64,000 bases of DNA from Arthrinium phaeospermum (lineage: Eukaryota > Ascomycota > Sordariomycetes > Amphisphaeriales > Apiosporaceae): positions 2,232,001 through 2,296,000 of the forward strand of contig QYRS01000001.1 in NCBI GenBank assembly GCA_006503535.1, in the 5' to 3' direction. The translations under genes and the position numbers were made by a program. Shown here piece by piece: positions 38,247 to 51,104 of this stretch. Within the stretch, counting starts at the first letter, position 1. The number at the start of each line of letters is the position of its first letter. The notes under the pieces were generated by a model. It was not told the DNA's origin and did no database searches. It saw only the letters and a program-made list of their open reading frames with translations.

Positions 38247-40744
38247 ATGCCGCTGCAGCCAGGGTCACAGAGGTTGACATTGGTTAGCGCTCGCCAGGAA
38301 TGGAAGGAGCACTGTGCGGCCATGGAGGAACGATATCGTAAAGAGCGTGCCATACTGGACTCGAGGAAGAACAGCGAACTTTCAGCCCTATCTGGAGCGT
38401 CGCTTCGGCTGTCAGATGAGCAACGCAAACTCGAGATGGAAAGAGTCACGATCAACCACAAAAGGTCTGTAGACGACCTAGAAGCTCGTCATCGCCAAGA
38501 AGCCCAGGATTATCTTCGCACATTAGCCCGCCCCGCGCCTCAAAACGGCCAACAGCAACCGCCCATTGCAGACCCGCCGGTCCCGGATGGGTCAAGAGAC
38601 GGGAGCGAGGCCAAATCGATGATCAGTCAGCGCTTCGGCGCAGTGAGCGCCGAGAATGGGTCCAAGGCTACCGAGGGTCCCCGCCGTTGGGAGCTTGACG
38701 GCACCACTGTTCGCTCCTCACCCCTTCATACTCCGGTCTCGAAATTCTCGGCGGGTGACTCCGGGACCTTAATCTCTAAGCGGAAGGCCGATGGAGATAA
38801 CATCCCTTATCCAGATCCAAAAAGGCAACGAACTACAGAATCGGCGTTCATAACACCGGGGTCGGACAAGCCGGACCCAATAAAAACGCTCATGTTCGCG
38901 GACGTCCGTAAGAACGCTGTCGATGGTAACGACTGGGACACAATCATCGAGTGGCCTGAACAGTCCAAGCAGTTCTGGGTCCTATTTTGCGAGGAACACG
39001 GACACCACTTCAAACAGATGGCAGACAATGCTGCAGCCAAGCATCTCGTCGGAAGTTTGCATGGGCTTCCCACTAGAGATAGGAGGCCGGCCATTGTTCA
39101 TCTGGGTTATTACATCCCGGATTGCACCGAAAAACTTCGCGATTCGCACAATGCAGAAGTCAATGCTAAGTATACATCAGGGTATATTCCACGCAATGAT
39201 TACAAACGCGCGGCTAAAGCTAAGGGTCCACCCACCCCAGCCTCTGGACGATCCCAACAGAAGTCTAATCAGCCGCCGGCCAGCCAAGGGTCAAGCATCA
39301 TTACCCATCCGGAGGCATCCGAGATATACTACGCAAAATACGAAGGCCAGTACTGGGCTGTCGTGATCCTAGGTTGGGACAAGCTCCCGGAGGGATGTCG
39401 ACACCCAACATTAGCGGCATCAGAACTCATCAAGCACGACCCGCCCCGTTGTTACGTCTTCGATGGGTTCAAGAAGATCGTTGGGTGGAAACCAAACTAC
39501 GTGGACGGCGGGAAGTCTGTCGAGAAAAGAGAGTTTCCGGTCATGTACTTCGATGATGAGAAGAATTATGGCTGGGTGCCGGCTAAGGACCTGTCTCACT
39601 TTGATCTAACTCGGGCTAACGCCCCGAAGAAAAAGGCTACCCGGAAGGATCCTTCAACGATGCGCGAGACTGGGTAGCTCAAAGATGGGGAAGCAAGAAT
39701 TGGGAGGAGCTCAGCGCCAACAGGAAAGGCCTGCGTGTTAAAGACTCGGCGGGTCCCCAACCGAAGTCCCCAGATACGATACGGTCTGGTGGCCCCCAGT
39801 ACAGAGCGCCACAGTCTCGTGATAACAGTGAAAGCTCTGTTTCGAATCCCAGCGAGATGATAACAGCGCTGGAGCGTGACACGAACTCTACAGAAAAGGG
39901 GAACCCGTCCAAGAACACCAGCAACTCCGTGCACATCTTTTCATTCGAGGAGACCCTCGAGAAATTGGCAGCGAATCCAGCCGCGTTTCAGACCTCGTGG
40001 ACGTCAGACATCAAAGACCGGGAGAAGCCGGAAGCAAAACCCATTCTAAGAAGTCGTATCCCTGAGGGTGGTCGATCTGCGAATTCTACGCCCGGTCTGG
40101 CCCCGGATCGAAACCCGGAGCCCTCGATATCTACGACTCACAGTTCAGCGCCTCCGGTAGCAGTGCCTCCGGTATTATCAGCACCGGTATCAGAAGCGCC
40201 GGCCCTAGCAGCGCCGGCAGCTCCGCCGGTACTAGCCCCGCCGGTGATAGTACCTCCGGTATCAACTGCGTCGCCCCAAATGCCAACCCCCCAGACTCCA
40301 ACTCCACAGGCGCAAATGGCAACTATTGGCGGTACTCAAGCCTTTCCCGCTGGTATTTACGAGATCGCCTCATTTGAGCGGCTGATCACTGAAGGTGATG
40401 AGGTTCGAAGTCAGATTATATGGCAAAGGGGCAGTCGAAGCGAGCCCTGCGTTCAACTCGTTATCAGCTCCGACGGACGAACCGCACAGGCTCAAGGAGG
40501 ACCGTTCAACCTCACGATAAGCCCACATGAGTGCCGGCAAGTGAGACTCAAGACACCCGTTGGCGATGATGGCCTCATCAACGAGCACGGGATAGGCTAT
40601 GTGACTCTGCATCTAGTTTCGGGGGAGGCATCCATCAAGATGACTTTCGATCGGAGCGATGATGAGGACGGAGAAATGGGCAGCAAGCGAGCACGTTATT
40701 TCGCTCGATGGCTTTGGTCACAAAACCCGAACATGAAGTCTTAA
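38247..40744 (+). CDS. Uncharacterised nuclear-type protein, one frame break
   Basis: I do not recognise a named family. The N-terminal 120 residues are charged and helical (ARQEWKEHCAAMEERYRKER, then DDLEARHRQEAQDY), a likely coiled coil. A possible nuclear signal, DPKRQR, is near residue 193. A central domain reads EIYYAKYEGQYWAVVILGWD, then CYVFDGF and NYGWVPAKDLSHFDL, resembling a chromatin-reader barrel of PWWP/Tudor type (inference only). A Pro/Ala/Val repeat stretch near 40140-40320 precedes a compact C-terminal domain (FPAGIYEIASFERLI, RYFARWLWSQNP). The frame breaks near 39648; adding one G to the GG of AAGGATCC joins TRK to GSFNDARDWVAQRWG. With the repair the protein has about 830 residues. 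Confidence 0.68.
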
Positions 40745-41857
40745 GAGCAAGCAAGGATCATGTTTCTCTGGGAGTGCACGTGCCTCTGTGGCCATTGCCG
40801 TTCTGTTTGGCCATTGTTGAGATATATATGATAAGGGAGGTTCAGTGATTTGAGAGGGTGGAATGGTTGCTTTACTTCACGTCTGCGAATGATACCCTAC
40901 CTAAGCGTGCAGCGGTTTGATGGGGAGGCAGGGAGGTTTAGCGAGTTTTGCCAGCCAGTAAGGTACTGGACGGATGACATCACCCGGATGATGTCCAATC
41001 AAGGGATTACAGAGCTATGTACATTTTTGACCGGAGGGACTGGTACAGCGAGTCCAAGTGTTGCAATAAATACAAATCAAACGATTTCCCAGCAATGCAG
41101 TGTGACTAGTAACTAATGTTGCCAAGTGCTGGATATGCAGTGAAGCTGGAGGTGGGATAGATGAATGGTTTGGTTTGCCTGGCTTGGCGTTTGGCATGTG
41201 AAAGCTGAACCGAAAGCCGGGCGCCCGCCCCGCGTTGGCGCTGACAGCGCCCTGTCGGCTGACTCGTCTGTCTGCCAGGAACGCAAAGAGTTGGGTTGAA
41301 TTTCCGTGTGCAACTACGACAGCAGCCAACCTACCGTCCATTCTTATTATTCATTTCATCTTTGTTGGCCCTGACCTGAAAAGTCGTCCCTTTCCCCACG
41401 ACCATTGCGCTCGCTGCTGGCCCGGCAGGTCAAATATCCTCGGCATCGTCGAGACCGGACGTCTCATCATCGAACCTTGAGCGCTGCATTCTGTCTGGCA
41501 CACGGCATTTCCCACACCCTTGCCAGCAAGAAGAGGCTCGCGTCGATGCCGAACTAATTGACTCCAAGGCGCCCTCTAGCTTACGACGGAGACGAACACG
41601 AGCGATTGTGGGACATAAAGGTGTTTTCCCCCTTTACAGTTGTCTGGTTCTGACATTCGCCTTGGAGAGGGAGAAGCCCAGAGAGAGAGCGGGGAGCATG
41701 CACGCCGTGCATCAGGGTGGGTTGCTTGTGAGAGGTTGCAGGGAGCGCACCCACTGTTGCTGCTACTAACTCCCGCCGTGGCTCCATCGCATCGCATCGC
41801 ATCGCATATCGCCAACGTGGGCCACCAACCGAGTGTGCCGCGTCGCAATTCTTCTTC
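40745..41857. other. Intergenic, peroxin promoter region
   Basis: No gene seen. A short tandem GCATC run occurs at about 41783-41807, roughly 50-75 bases before the proposed first exon of the peroxin gene. Confidence 0.5.
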
Positions 41858-44359
41858 ATGGCTGCCCTGGTAAGTCGACTCGATGCCGCTGTTATATTTA
41901 TTATTTTTATTTGTTTTTGGACTTCCCGCAACACTCGCTTCAAGACCACTCTGCTGTTTCCCTCCAATAGGTTCGCTGCCTGTATTTCTCCCCGGACCCC
42001 CAAGCGGCCGGAGCTTAGGCACCCTCTTAGCCTAGGTACTGGTAGTGCCTGCCTGGTTGGGGGTGACGACATCGTTTTTATCGCGGGCACTGTCTCTCCC
42101 TCTCTCCCATTCCGGGTTTGCATCTCACCACAATCAATCCGATTCCCCAGTTATGCACGCCGAGGAACCCGACCACGACACATCTCCTCTTCAGACGCGT
42201 CTCTCTTCATCTTTCATTTTAGCAGCCTCGCGTTTGCGCACCTGATCTGCCCCGCGAAGTGATTATGTTGGCTGATTTCTAACCACCCTTTTCCGTCCCA
42301 GGACACTCCTTGGCTCCTCACCCAAATGTCGACCCCATCCAAACCCCGCGGCGACGGCGACGTCGACGGTTCCGTCTCGTCGCCCATCATCGAGAACCCC
42401 TACGGCGCTGTTCCTCCCACATACGCCGCATTTAGTTCTTCGAACCTCTCCTCTACGACTGCCACGGCCGCCGCGCGACGGTCGACCATCCTCGTGCATC
42501 AAAAGTCGCCTTTGCTGCTCGCCACCCCGCCGCAAGTCACCCGAGCTCTTGCCTACAGCCACCCGTTTCTGCTACCCCTCAATAAGCTCGCAGGCCTGCT
42601 GAGTTGGACGACGGGCGACGCGTGGGAGAGCTTCCTGCTACTCGTCGTCTTTTGGGCGACAGTGCAGTACGGCGACTTCTTGGTTCGCTTTGCGGGCCCC
42701 ATCGTGGTCGTCGTGGGCATCATCGCAGGCATGTACGGTCGCCGGTATAGCCCCTTAAGCAGCAGCGGCTGGGGAGAACATCCTTCGTGGGCGTCGTCGT
42801 CTTCGAGCAAGTCCAACAAGAAGAGCAACGCGGCTGAGAGTTCTGCTGCCGGCGGGGCGAGCGGCAAGAAGAGCGAGCATCAACGCAATACGAGCGAGTC
42901 TACAAATACACGCCACCAGAAGACACTTGACGAGATAGTGGATACCTTAAAGGTCTTCACGACACGGTGCAACATCCTCTTGGAGCCCCTGCTCCTTATG
43001 ACGGATTTCCTGAGCACGCAGCGCACAGCCACCAGTGCTACCACGAGACCGGCGCTCACGGCCATGTTCGTGAGGATCCTGGCTGTGACGCCTGTATGGG
43101 TCATCTTGACCCTACCCCCTCTACGCATAATTACGACCAAGAGAGTCATCATGCTTTTCGGCACGCTGGTGCTCAGCTGGCATAGCAGAATCTGCAAGGT
43201 GTCGAGGACACTGCTGTGGCGGAGCGCGACGGTCCGCCGAATTGCCAGATGGGTCACCGGGCTCGAGTTCGAAGGGCCCAAGAAGCCTACCAAGGAGAAG
43301 GACGTCGTCGACGAGAAGCTGGCCGCGAAGTCGAATGGAACAAAGAAGTCGCAGTCCACCTCGGCGCTGACCACCCTACTGCAGCGATCGAGATCAGGAT
43401 TTTCTGCCAAGGAGACGGGCGTACGCTTTACCTTTATACTTTACGAGAATCAGCGGAGGTGGGTTGGGCTAGGCTGGACCAATAACCTATTCGCCTACGA
43501 GAGGTCGGCATGGACTGATGAACACAACAATGCGGTTCCGCCAAAGGACGAGTTCGAGTTGCCCGAGGTCGAGGATGGGCATGCCAAATGGCGCTGGGTG
43601 AAGGGGAGCAAGTGGCGTGTGGACGGAGCACCCGACATTCAAGACGAGCACGACTATGATTCGGAAGCTGGCAAGAATGGCTGGATTTACTACGACAACA
43701 AGGTAAGCGCATATCCTCGTGGGGGAACATGGGATGAAAGTGAGATTGCTAACGTATTGTCGTATCAGTGGAACAATGGACGCCGAGGTGCGGATGGCTG
43801 GGGGCGCTGGACCCGGCGTCGAAAGTGGTATCGTGATGCCGAGCTCGTCGAAGTCAACCCCGAAGTAGAGGAGCTGTCCGGGTCATCAACACCAGCAGAA
43901 CCAACAGTATCACCCCCGCCACCGGAGCTTCCAGCACGCCCAGCTCCACCCCGCCACGACGTAACCATAAACGAACCCAAGACCCTGCTCTCATCATCGG
44001 TACAGAGTGCGAGCTCGGACCCCGGCCACTCGCAAACTAGCAACGAGCACGAGAAAGACAACGACGAGACCGACACCGCTTCCGTACTCTCCACCTCGTC
44101 CAAGTCCGCCCGCGGCTTCAAGTGGCCGGGCTTCGGCATAAACCCCTACGCCCACAGTCACAGCAACCCCCCGTCGATCCGTAGCAGTAGAAAGAAGGAC
44201 GGCTCGAAGCGGAGCCGACGAACCAGCGACTCGGTGAACAGTTCTCACGAGAACGATGCGGGCTCCCTGACACCGGCCCTGGAACTGGAGATCCAAGGGT
44301 CCCGTAAAGAGCAAGCCAGCTGGGGGTTTGGGGATGAAGTGTCCATGGGGCTCGAATGA
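41858..44359 (+). CDS. Peroxisomal membrane peroxin with dysferlin domains (Pex24/Pex28-32 type)
   Basis: These integral membrane proteins act at ER-peroxisome contact sites and set peroxisome number and size. Proposed exons: 41858..41869, 42302..43702 and 43769..44359. Exon 1 encodes MAAL with an excellent GTAAGT donor and joins in phase to DTPWLLTQ before the alternative ATG at 42326. The 66-base second intron has no stop and keeps frame, so it is easily missed, but it has GTAAGC, GCTAAC and CAG, and its removal restores WIYYDNKWNN. Seen: a hydrophobic segment ending GIIAGMYGRRYSPL, further membrane segments near 43040-43180, DysFN (RFTFILYENQRRWVGLGW) and DysFC (GWGRWTRRRKWYRDAEL), then a disordered Ser-rich tail. 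I cannot decide which Pex number applies. Confidence 0.9.
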
Positions 44360-46007
44360 TGGTAGGGGGCACACCCGACCTACAACTTTGAAAGGGGGTT
44401 TCGCATCGGGAACACTCCAACGCCAAAGTCAGACTGTAAGAAGAAGGGTTAAAGGGGCGTTACGAGATTCGGGGTTTACAACGGTTCCGCGAGGCTAGCA
44501 GTATTGGCTCGCCGTATAATGCCTGGATGGCCAATTATATGTAATTACGGAATCATGAGATTGTGGGAACGGGTCGGGTCGGTTAGGTCAGGTCAGGTCA
44601 GGCCAGGTCCGGATGCATAGGCAGGCGTTCCTAGGGAGATACCACTCGGGGTCGTCCTTCTGACTTTGCTTCTCTTAAAGAGATGTTATTTATGGACTTG
44701 TAGTATTTATTCAACTATAATATTTCCGTTTCTATTCTGAGGGCTGATACTGACTGCCAAGGATACTCTTCTCTTGTTTCGTTGGTCCAATTCGCAAAAT
44801 GCACCTCACGCATTAAGGGGTAGCCCCTTTTGGAAGCCATCATGATGACAGTAGGTTGAACTTCGCCGGCAACAAAACCTGTTTCATAAGTGGTCCTCCG
44901 GCTGCGTAGAACTAAATGGAAGAGATTCTAGCACTGATATTTATATTGTATTACAGGAGAAAAGGCATGTTTTAGCAATTTTAGCGAGCAACGAGTCAGC
45001 ATAGTGGTTGGTAAATACTGACTGGGGAAAAGAATAAACCAAGAGTTGCAGTTGACATTGAGAGACTGACTAATTCGACTGGCATCAGATTGCCTTACCC
45101 CTGACGCTGAAGTGTGACATCCGGCCGTCTGTATAGCAGAGCGAATGCCATGTGCCAGTGTGCGACGCAACATGGGCGGTTCTTCTGGTATGTACTATAC
45201 ATAGGTGTGCTGAAAAGGCTGGTGGACCACCTGGCGGCCTGGGGCATGATGTACAACCTTCTGATGCTTATAGGCCAGACTGATTCATGACTTGGAGCTT
45301 TCTAACTCTCATGACACATCCATCCTTTGTATACCGTACCAAACAATCTTGGTCTCAGGAGCTTCAACTTTCCACCATTGCCATGACTATATTCAACGCT
45401 AAGACTTATCAAGTAGACAACAAAGACGCCCCAGTGGGAGCGCTGGACAGAGTTGTTGCTGACAAACAGAGCATAGCGACGGAGCCGAGGACGAGGACGG
45501 CAATGGCGGAACCGAAAGGGACAGGTGACGTCAGGAATTCAGGATCGGGCCAGGGGAGAAGCCCGCCACAGGGAAGGAAACGGTGCATCGCGTACGGTTC
45601 GCAACGACATTGGTCCTTTGTTTCGCCTTGTTCCAAGGTACAGCCTGTAGAGTGGTGGCTATAGACAAAGGCGTTTCTCGGCATCTTTTGAAGTACCTTG
45701 AACGCCAGCCTCATTGTATAGGGTACACTCGGGTAAACAATACTATTCACGTCCAACACCACGATAAAGCGGCTTGTGTAAACATGGCTTTGTATCTACC
45801 CTATGTGCTGGTCAGCGGCCACTCACTGGAACTACGTGGTTAGTCTCGTATATAGCTTGAGGCTCATCCCATGAAAGCCTTTCCAGGTTGAAACCCAGAG
45901 TTGACCACGCTCCAGTTGTCACTTATACCAGATACATACCAGATATCTATATTTTGTCTGTGCCATCATAAGTCTCTTGGGAGCCATTGGTCCATCCAGA
46001 CGCCGTC
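44360..46007. other. 1.6-kb intergenic region
   Basis: No gene supported. A short GGTCA/GGTCG tandem tract lies at 44574-44612. Open frames on both strands between 45287 and 45843 overlap each other and have no recognisable motif. Confidence 0.5.
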
Positions 46008-48529
46008 ATGCCGACCCTGATGGATCTTCCCCTGGAGCTGCTGCGCAGTATCCACGGAATGTTGCTTACACGGGAGGACATTTTCACCATGACCTACACG
46101 TGCAAGGCCCTGTATAAAGACCTTGGCGGTATACAAAACATGCTCCAACACGACGCGCTCCAGCAGCGAGCGGAGGCTGCCATGGTGGTGATGGGGGAGG
46201 GAGAGCGCCACGAGCAAATGCCAGCCCCGCTGCTGCTTGTTGTGATCCGCAATGGGTCCAGCCTACCGATCGTCGAGTTGGCTTGCACCGTCTTCCATGA
46301 CTCGTTCCCCGATTGCATGGACGGGCGCTGGGGCAGCGAAGACGAAGAACTGGTTGCGCCGGCTTTCGTGGCGGCGCAGCACGGCCGCCTCGATATTATC
46401 CAATACATGGCCCAGAACGGAATTAGTCTTGATACGACCATGGCGAACCGGCAACGGTGGCATGACCTGATTATCTGTGGAGAAGGTCTCTGGGAGCCGG
46501 CCCGGAACTCGCTGGGAGACATAGTGCTTCTGCCCTCGATCAACGAAATGATCCAATATGTTCCGGGCGTGCTCATGCATGCATTTTACGGGGCGTCGGA
46601 GCAGACGGCGAGCTTGCTGGTCCAGCATTTCGACTTGTACACGAAGTTCATTACCCAAGGTGACAATGTGAACATGGGCGTCTTTGGGGGGCTGTGTTTC
46701 ATGGCCGCCCGGCTCAACATGCCGCAGCTGCTCGGCCACCTCCTCGGCTGGGGCGTCAATACCTGGGCCCAGCGGGCCGGGCTCGCCGGGCCCGAGGAGT
46801 GGTTGAATGTGCTGTACGGGGTGGCCGCCGAAGGGACCCGGCACCTGCCCATGCCCCAGCGCCTGAGCGGCCAGAGGCGGCGGACCGAGGATGATCACTC
46901 CGAGGTATTGGAGCTCATCAATGGCGAGCGCGAGAGAGTGCTTGGCCAGCAGAACTTCGTCATCGGCCGCCGGAACCTTCTCGCGGCCGTCAGGCACAAC
47001 TCTCCACGCAATGCCTTCCATATCCTGCGCAAGATGGTTAACTATGGCATCTCGGGCCTCACCCAGAATAGCATCCTACAAATCCTACAGGAATCCCTGT
47101 CACGATGCGGGCAAGATGCCGCCTGGCTGGACTTCATCCGACAGCTGCATCCCCGGCACACCTCCTGGATGCAGGCGATATACGACGCAGACAAGGCCAA
47201 TAACCGGCCACCACCGGACGCCACCGGCCCACATGTCGAGGATCATGTGCCAGACATCCCGAGCCGCATGCTCAGTCTCGCCATAGCCGCCGGTACTGCC
47301 GTGCGTGACATCGAGGTCCCCTACCCGCACAACGCGTCCTTTGAGAAGGCGACCTTCTACCTGGACTGCGCCAAATACCTCCTTGAGAGCGGCGCGGTCC
47401 CAGACGAGGACCACGTTCGACACGTGCTCTCGCTCGCCATATACTTCCAGGACTTCTTGAACGGCGCCGAGGAGCTGAGCGGCCTGATTGATTTGATGGT
47501 GTACAACGGGCTCTACCTGATCCCACGGCAGACTCGCCGGGCGGCCTATCTTCCGTGGGGGATGGCCTGAATCCGCGCATAGTCACCAACACATTGCTGC
47601 GGATGCCACAATTTCACGTCACGCAGCCCCGATCCATCCTAGAGCTCGCCATGACGCAGTGCCTCGAGCCGCACGATCGGTACATGCCCCTGGACTTCGA
47701 GCGCCGGCCGCTCCACCTGGAGCAGCGGCTGCTGCGGCGCGCGCTCCCCTTTTGCCGCCTCGTCTACCAATTCCTCGCGCAGGGCGGCCGGCTGGACATC
47801 GACGCCGACCACAACAACAACACGTACCGCCTCGTCCGGCTTGGACTGGCCTTCTTCCGGCCCGGCCGGGAGTACCAGGTGCGACAGTCCGACGACGTCG
47901 ACGGTTTCGACTGGTTCCAACCGTACCGGCCCGAGGCCCAGAGCTGGGAGGTCAAGTGGAGCCCCCAGCTCGAGAACTTCGGCATGGCCAAGCCCCGGAC
48001 CCAGCTCGTGCGCGAGGCCCGCGCCGGCCTCTGGCAGCCCGATCCTGCCGTCCTGACCGGCCGCGGCGCCAACGTGCACGAGCAGGTCCTGACGGCCGTC
48101 TGCCTCCTGCTCGGCACCGAGAACTTCTTCCTGCTGGCCGAGGAGTGGTGCACCCTGGTCCGCGAGGACTGGCCGCAGTCCATCCCCGAGGCCTGGATGG
48201 CGCGGCACGGCCGGGACCGCCCCGCGGCGCCGTTCGACCTCCTCCTGTCGTGGAACATGGGCCAGCGGGCACGGTACTACACCCTCAGCGACGTGGAGAG
48301 GTCGAACCGGAGCGAGGTCGCGGACATCAAGTTCTACATGTCGTGCTTGCACACGATCGGGGGTCGGGCGCCGAGTCGAACCCGGGTGGGGCGCCTTCGG
48401 AGGGTTCGGCTGATGATCCGCCTTCGCCCTAGGGGGTGGGAGGGCCTGGGAAGGGGAATGATGGCGCACACACGGCGGGGGAAGGTAAGTACAGGGGAGG
48501 AGGGTGAGTCTATTGCTACGATGAGGTAG
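46008..48529 (+). CDS. F-box protein with ankyrin-like repeats, one frame break
   Basis: The start is the ATG at 46008, giving MPTLMDLPLELLRSIHGML, an F-box of the fungal type (TREDIFTMTYTCKALY). F-box proteins recruit targets to SCF ubiquitin ligases through Skp1. Downstream helical repeats resemble divergent ankyrin units (PAFVAAQHGRLDIIQYMAQNG, KYLLESGAVPDEDHV), fitting a target-binding role. The frame breaks near 47555 in a G5 run (PWG then DGLNPRIVTNT); one added G would extend the protein from about 520 to 840 residues. A second change near 48380 is possible because the tail after SCLHTIGG becomes Arg-rich. The substrate is unknown. Such genes are usually lineage-specific in fungi. Confidence 0.7.
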
Positions 48530-49659
48530 GTGTCTAGGATCAAATCATATTAGATCAAGCTAGAAGTAGACCAATAGGTACCTCTACTAAAAGTTTTAGA
48601 TGGTTGCCAACATTTGACATATCCCCTGAAGGTGATACATAGTACTTGTCTGTAGATTGTGTGAGCACATAATGCTGACATCTCGCAGCTTTCATGCAGG
48701 TCAGCAGGTGTGAGGTTTATCTGGGCCTCATCTGCAGCCTTTGTCTTTCAACTTTCTTTTTTTTTACCTGGTGATATATAGAATTTGCCTTGTTTCTTCG
48801 TCTCATCATTGTAAAAGGCGGATGAGGGGCTTCGGGTAAAGGCATGATGAATGCCCGATGCAAACGGTGTGCCTTGGCCAATTACATCGCTCCACGGAGG
48901 AGGCAGATGGAACTTATTGGCCTCAATTCGGTGAAGGGTGAATGGGAATCTCTCAGCTAGAAGCATGGTACTTGCCGGAAAGGCGACCGATAGGTAGGTA
49001 CCCTTTCAGATTTCGACCCCAGCCAAGGCAGATTGCCGACTTGGCTGCCTCACTGGCGTGGACGTACGTACACGTCAGTCTTTACAGGGAACCCTTGCGC
49101 TGCATGAGGCCCATGACTTGGGCTAAATCCTCGTGAGGCCAATTGGTGTATTAGTTGGCTACGCCCGGCTGGTGTAATGGCTTCTGGGGATTTCGGGGAT
49201 GACGACACCTTGCAGCACTGCGAAATTGGCCTCACGAGCCTTTTGGGCCAGCCCCCGGCATATTGATCAGCCTTCACTTCAACCTTGTGGAGTATTAAAG
49301 TCTTAGTACCCTCCAAGTCCATCGTCACATCAACAAACAACTCTACAAATTCGATCTCAATAATAAATGCTATAACATCAGCGTTGATGTTAACAGTGGA
49401 ATTACCAAGGGTCCACTGGGAGAAGAACATGAACCCGATTCAGCGTGCGCTGGCCTCGACAACTCCTTTCCCCGGGAGTAACGCCACGTCTGATCAAACC
49501 AGTCACTCTTGTGGACTTCGTAGTATCGACTAAGGAGAGCGACCGAATTCACCAGCAATCAAACCGCCTTTGAAATTCGATCTTTGCCGACCTCAACAAC
49601 TTACGAACGACTTGCTAACGACTTACCGACGCCATCTCAACTACACAACTCTTCACTCA
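48530..49659. other. 1.1-kb intergenic region
   Basis: No gene seen. Contains a T9 tract near 48757 and the promoter of the zinc-finger gene. Confidence 0.5.
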
Positions 49660-51104
49660 ATGAGTGCACACTGTCAAGGCTGTCGCTGCTCGCTGAAGCA
49701 GAACATGCCCAGGCTACCTATGACGATGAAGGAAGATGCTTTGCATGGTAGAGTTCCGTGGATTGCCACTGGTCAGACAGACTACAGAAATTCGTATGAC
49801 GAGACTGAGGGACACTGGTTTGGGGGAGCCAGTGTCTCGAATGTCTCTGATGCGAATGGATGTAGTTCTGTCGGCCACGGCGTCCACGGTGCTCTGCCAT
49901 GTAGAACTTCTTTCTCGTCTTCAGGTAGCCTGGTTTGTTCTTCTGATGCTATGTCAGCTTCGCCCTCTGGCGGATTGCTTGGGAACCCCCATCATGATGA
50001 TCTATTTGGTTATGATGATGGGGTTTGTCCTGGACATAGCGGTGGCACAAACCAGGCCCTGAGACGAGACGTTCATCAGAACGCCGACGTCCTCCAGGGC
50101 CTGGTAAGTGTTGACCCCCCATACTATTCATATGTATCTAGTTAGTCTCTAATATAAAGTTTCAAGAATACGTCTAGTGGATATTTGTTGGATCATTTTG
50201 CGCCAATTGCACCAGTGACCGACAGCCTCTTAAGAGTCGACTATCCAATCTCTAGCATTGCGGGTGCAGAGATAATGACACCCGAGACAGATACATTACC
50301 AATGTCATGGAGCCGCAACGATTTGGGAATGCGACTTAGCTCTGACACCCCCGCGTATAATGAACTGGATGGACAATATCAGGTACCCAGCAAATACGCA
50401 AATTGGTCTGAGCAATTTGCAGGAGTTTATGACCAGCAACTGGGGCGAGTTGGCAGTTCTTGATCCAGTGGAAAATCTACAGTTCACTGCTATTGGAAGC
50501 ATTGAGAGTCAGGATGCCAGCTCATTATCGATAACTGCCGCGCCGACTACATCAGTCAACTCGACGACTTCATTTGCCCCCATAGTCCTACGAGAACAAG
50601 CAGGATCAAACGGTTGCCATGGCACTCAAAGTACTACACTGGAAACGAGCCCCGAAGCCGCCCTATCTCCCATCAGTCTGGAAGAAGATGAAGACTCATT
50701 GAGTGTCCCGATTACGAGGAACAACAGGTTGGTGACACCACTCATCACTTACCTGTTCGAAATATCTGGCTAATTCAACATCTAGGTCACCTACAATAGT
50801 CAAGATTTTCGCCTGTGTACACGAGCAATGTGATTACACTGCTAGCAATCGAAGAGACATCACGCGTCACATGCAGACCAAGAAACACACCAATCATCCC
50901 GTCGTTGGCGTGGGCCTACCTGTAGCGCAGACAAGCTACAACTGTACTCATCCCTCTTGCAACTACACCTCTGCGCGTCGAGACAACTGGATACGACATA
51001 TGCGGAGAGTACATGAAGTCAGGCTGGACAGGCAAAAGCCGGGCAGAAGGGCTTCTGGGTTGAGATCAGTCCGACCCTCACCGCTTCTCGATCTGCTGCC
51101 ATAA
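49660..51104 (+). CDS. C2H2 zinc-finger protein, four exons
   Basis: Proposed exons: 49660..50103, 50167..50382, 50423..50727 and 50786..51104, giving 427 residues. Two C-terminal C2H2 fingers are clear: CVHEQCDYTASNRRDITRH (C-x4-C-x12-H-x5-H) and CTHPSCNYTSARRDNWIRH (C-x4-C-x12-H-x4-H), a fungal variant with wider Cys spacing, consistent with a DNA-binding regulator. The N-terminal 300 residues are polar and acidic and may hold an activation region. Intron 1 uses a CAAG acceptor and intron 2 is only 40 bases, shorter than normal, so a base error there is an alternative. Exon 1 is the least certain part. Target genes are unknown. Confidence 0.65.

Noticed and set aside
45287..45843. Open frames on both strands before the F-box gene
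   Set aside because: Mutually overlapping, no family features and no consistent splice structure.
49736..50062. Hydrophobic 108-codon frame inside the zinc-finger gene
   Set aside because: Alternative-frame shadow of exon 1; it does not connect to the zinc fingers.
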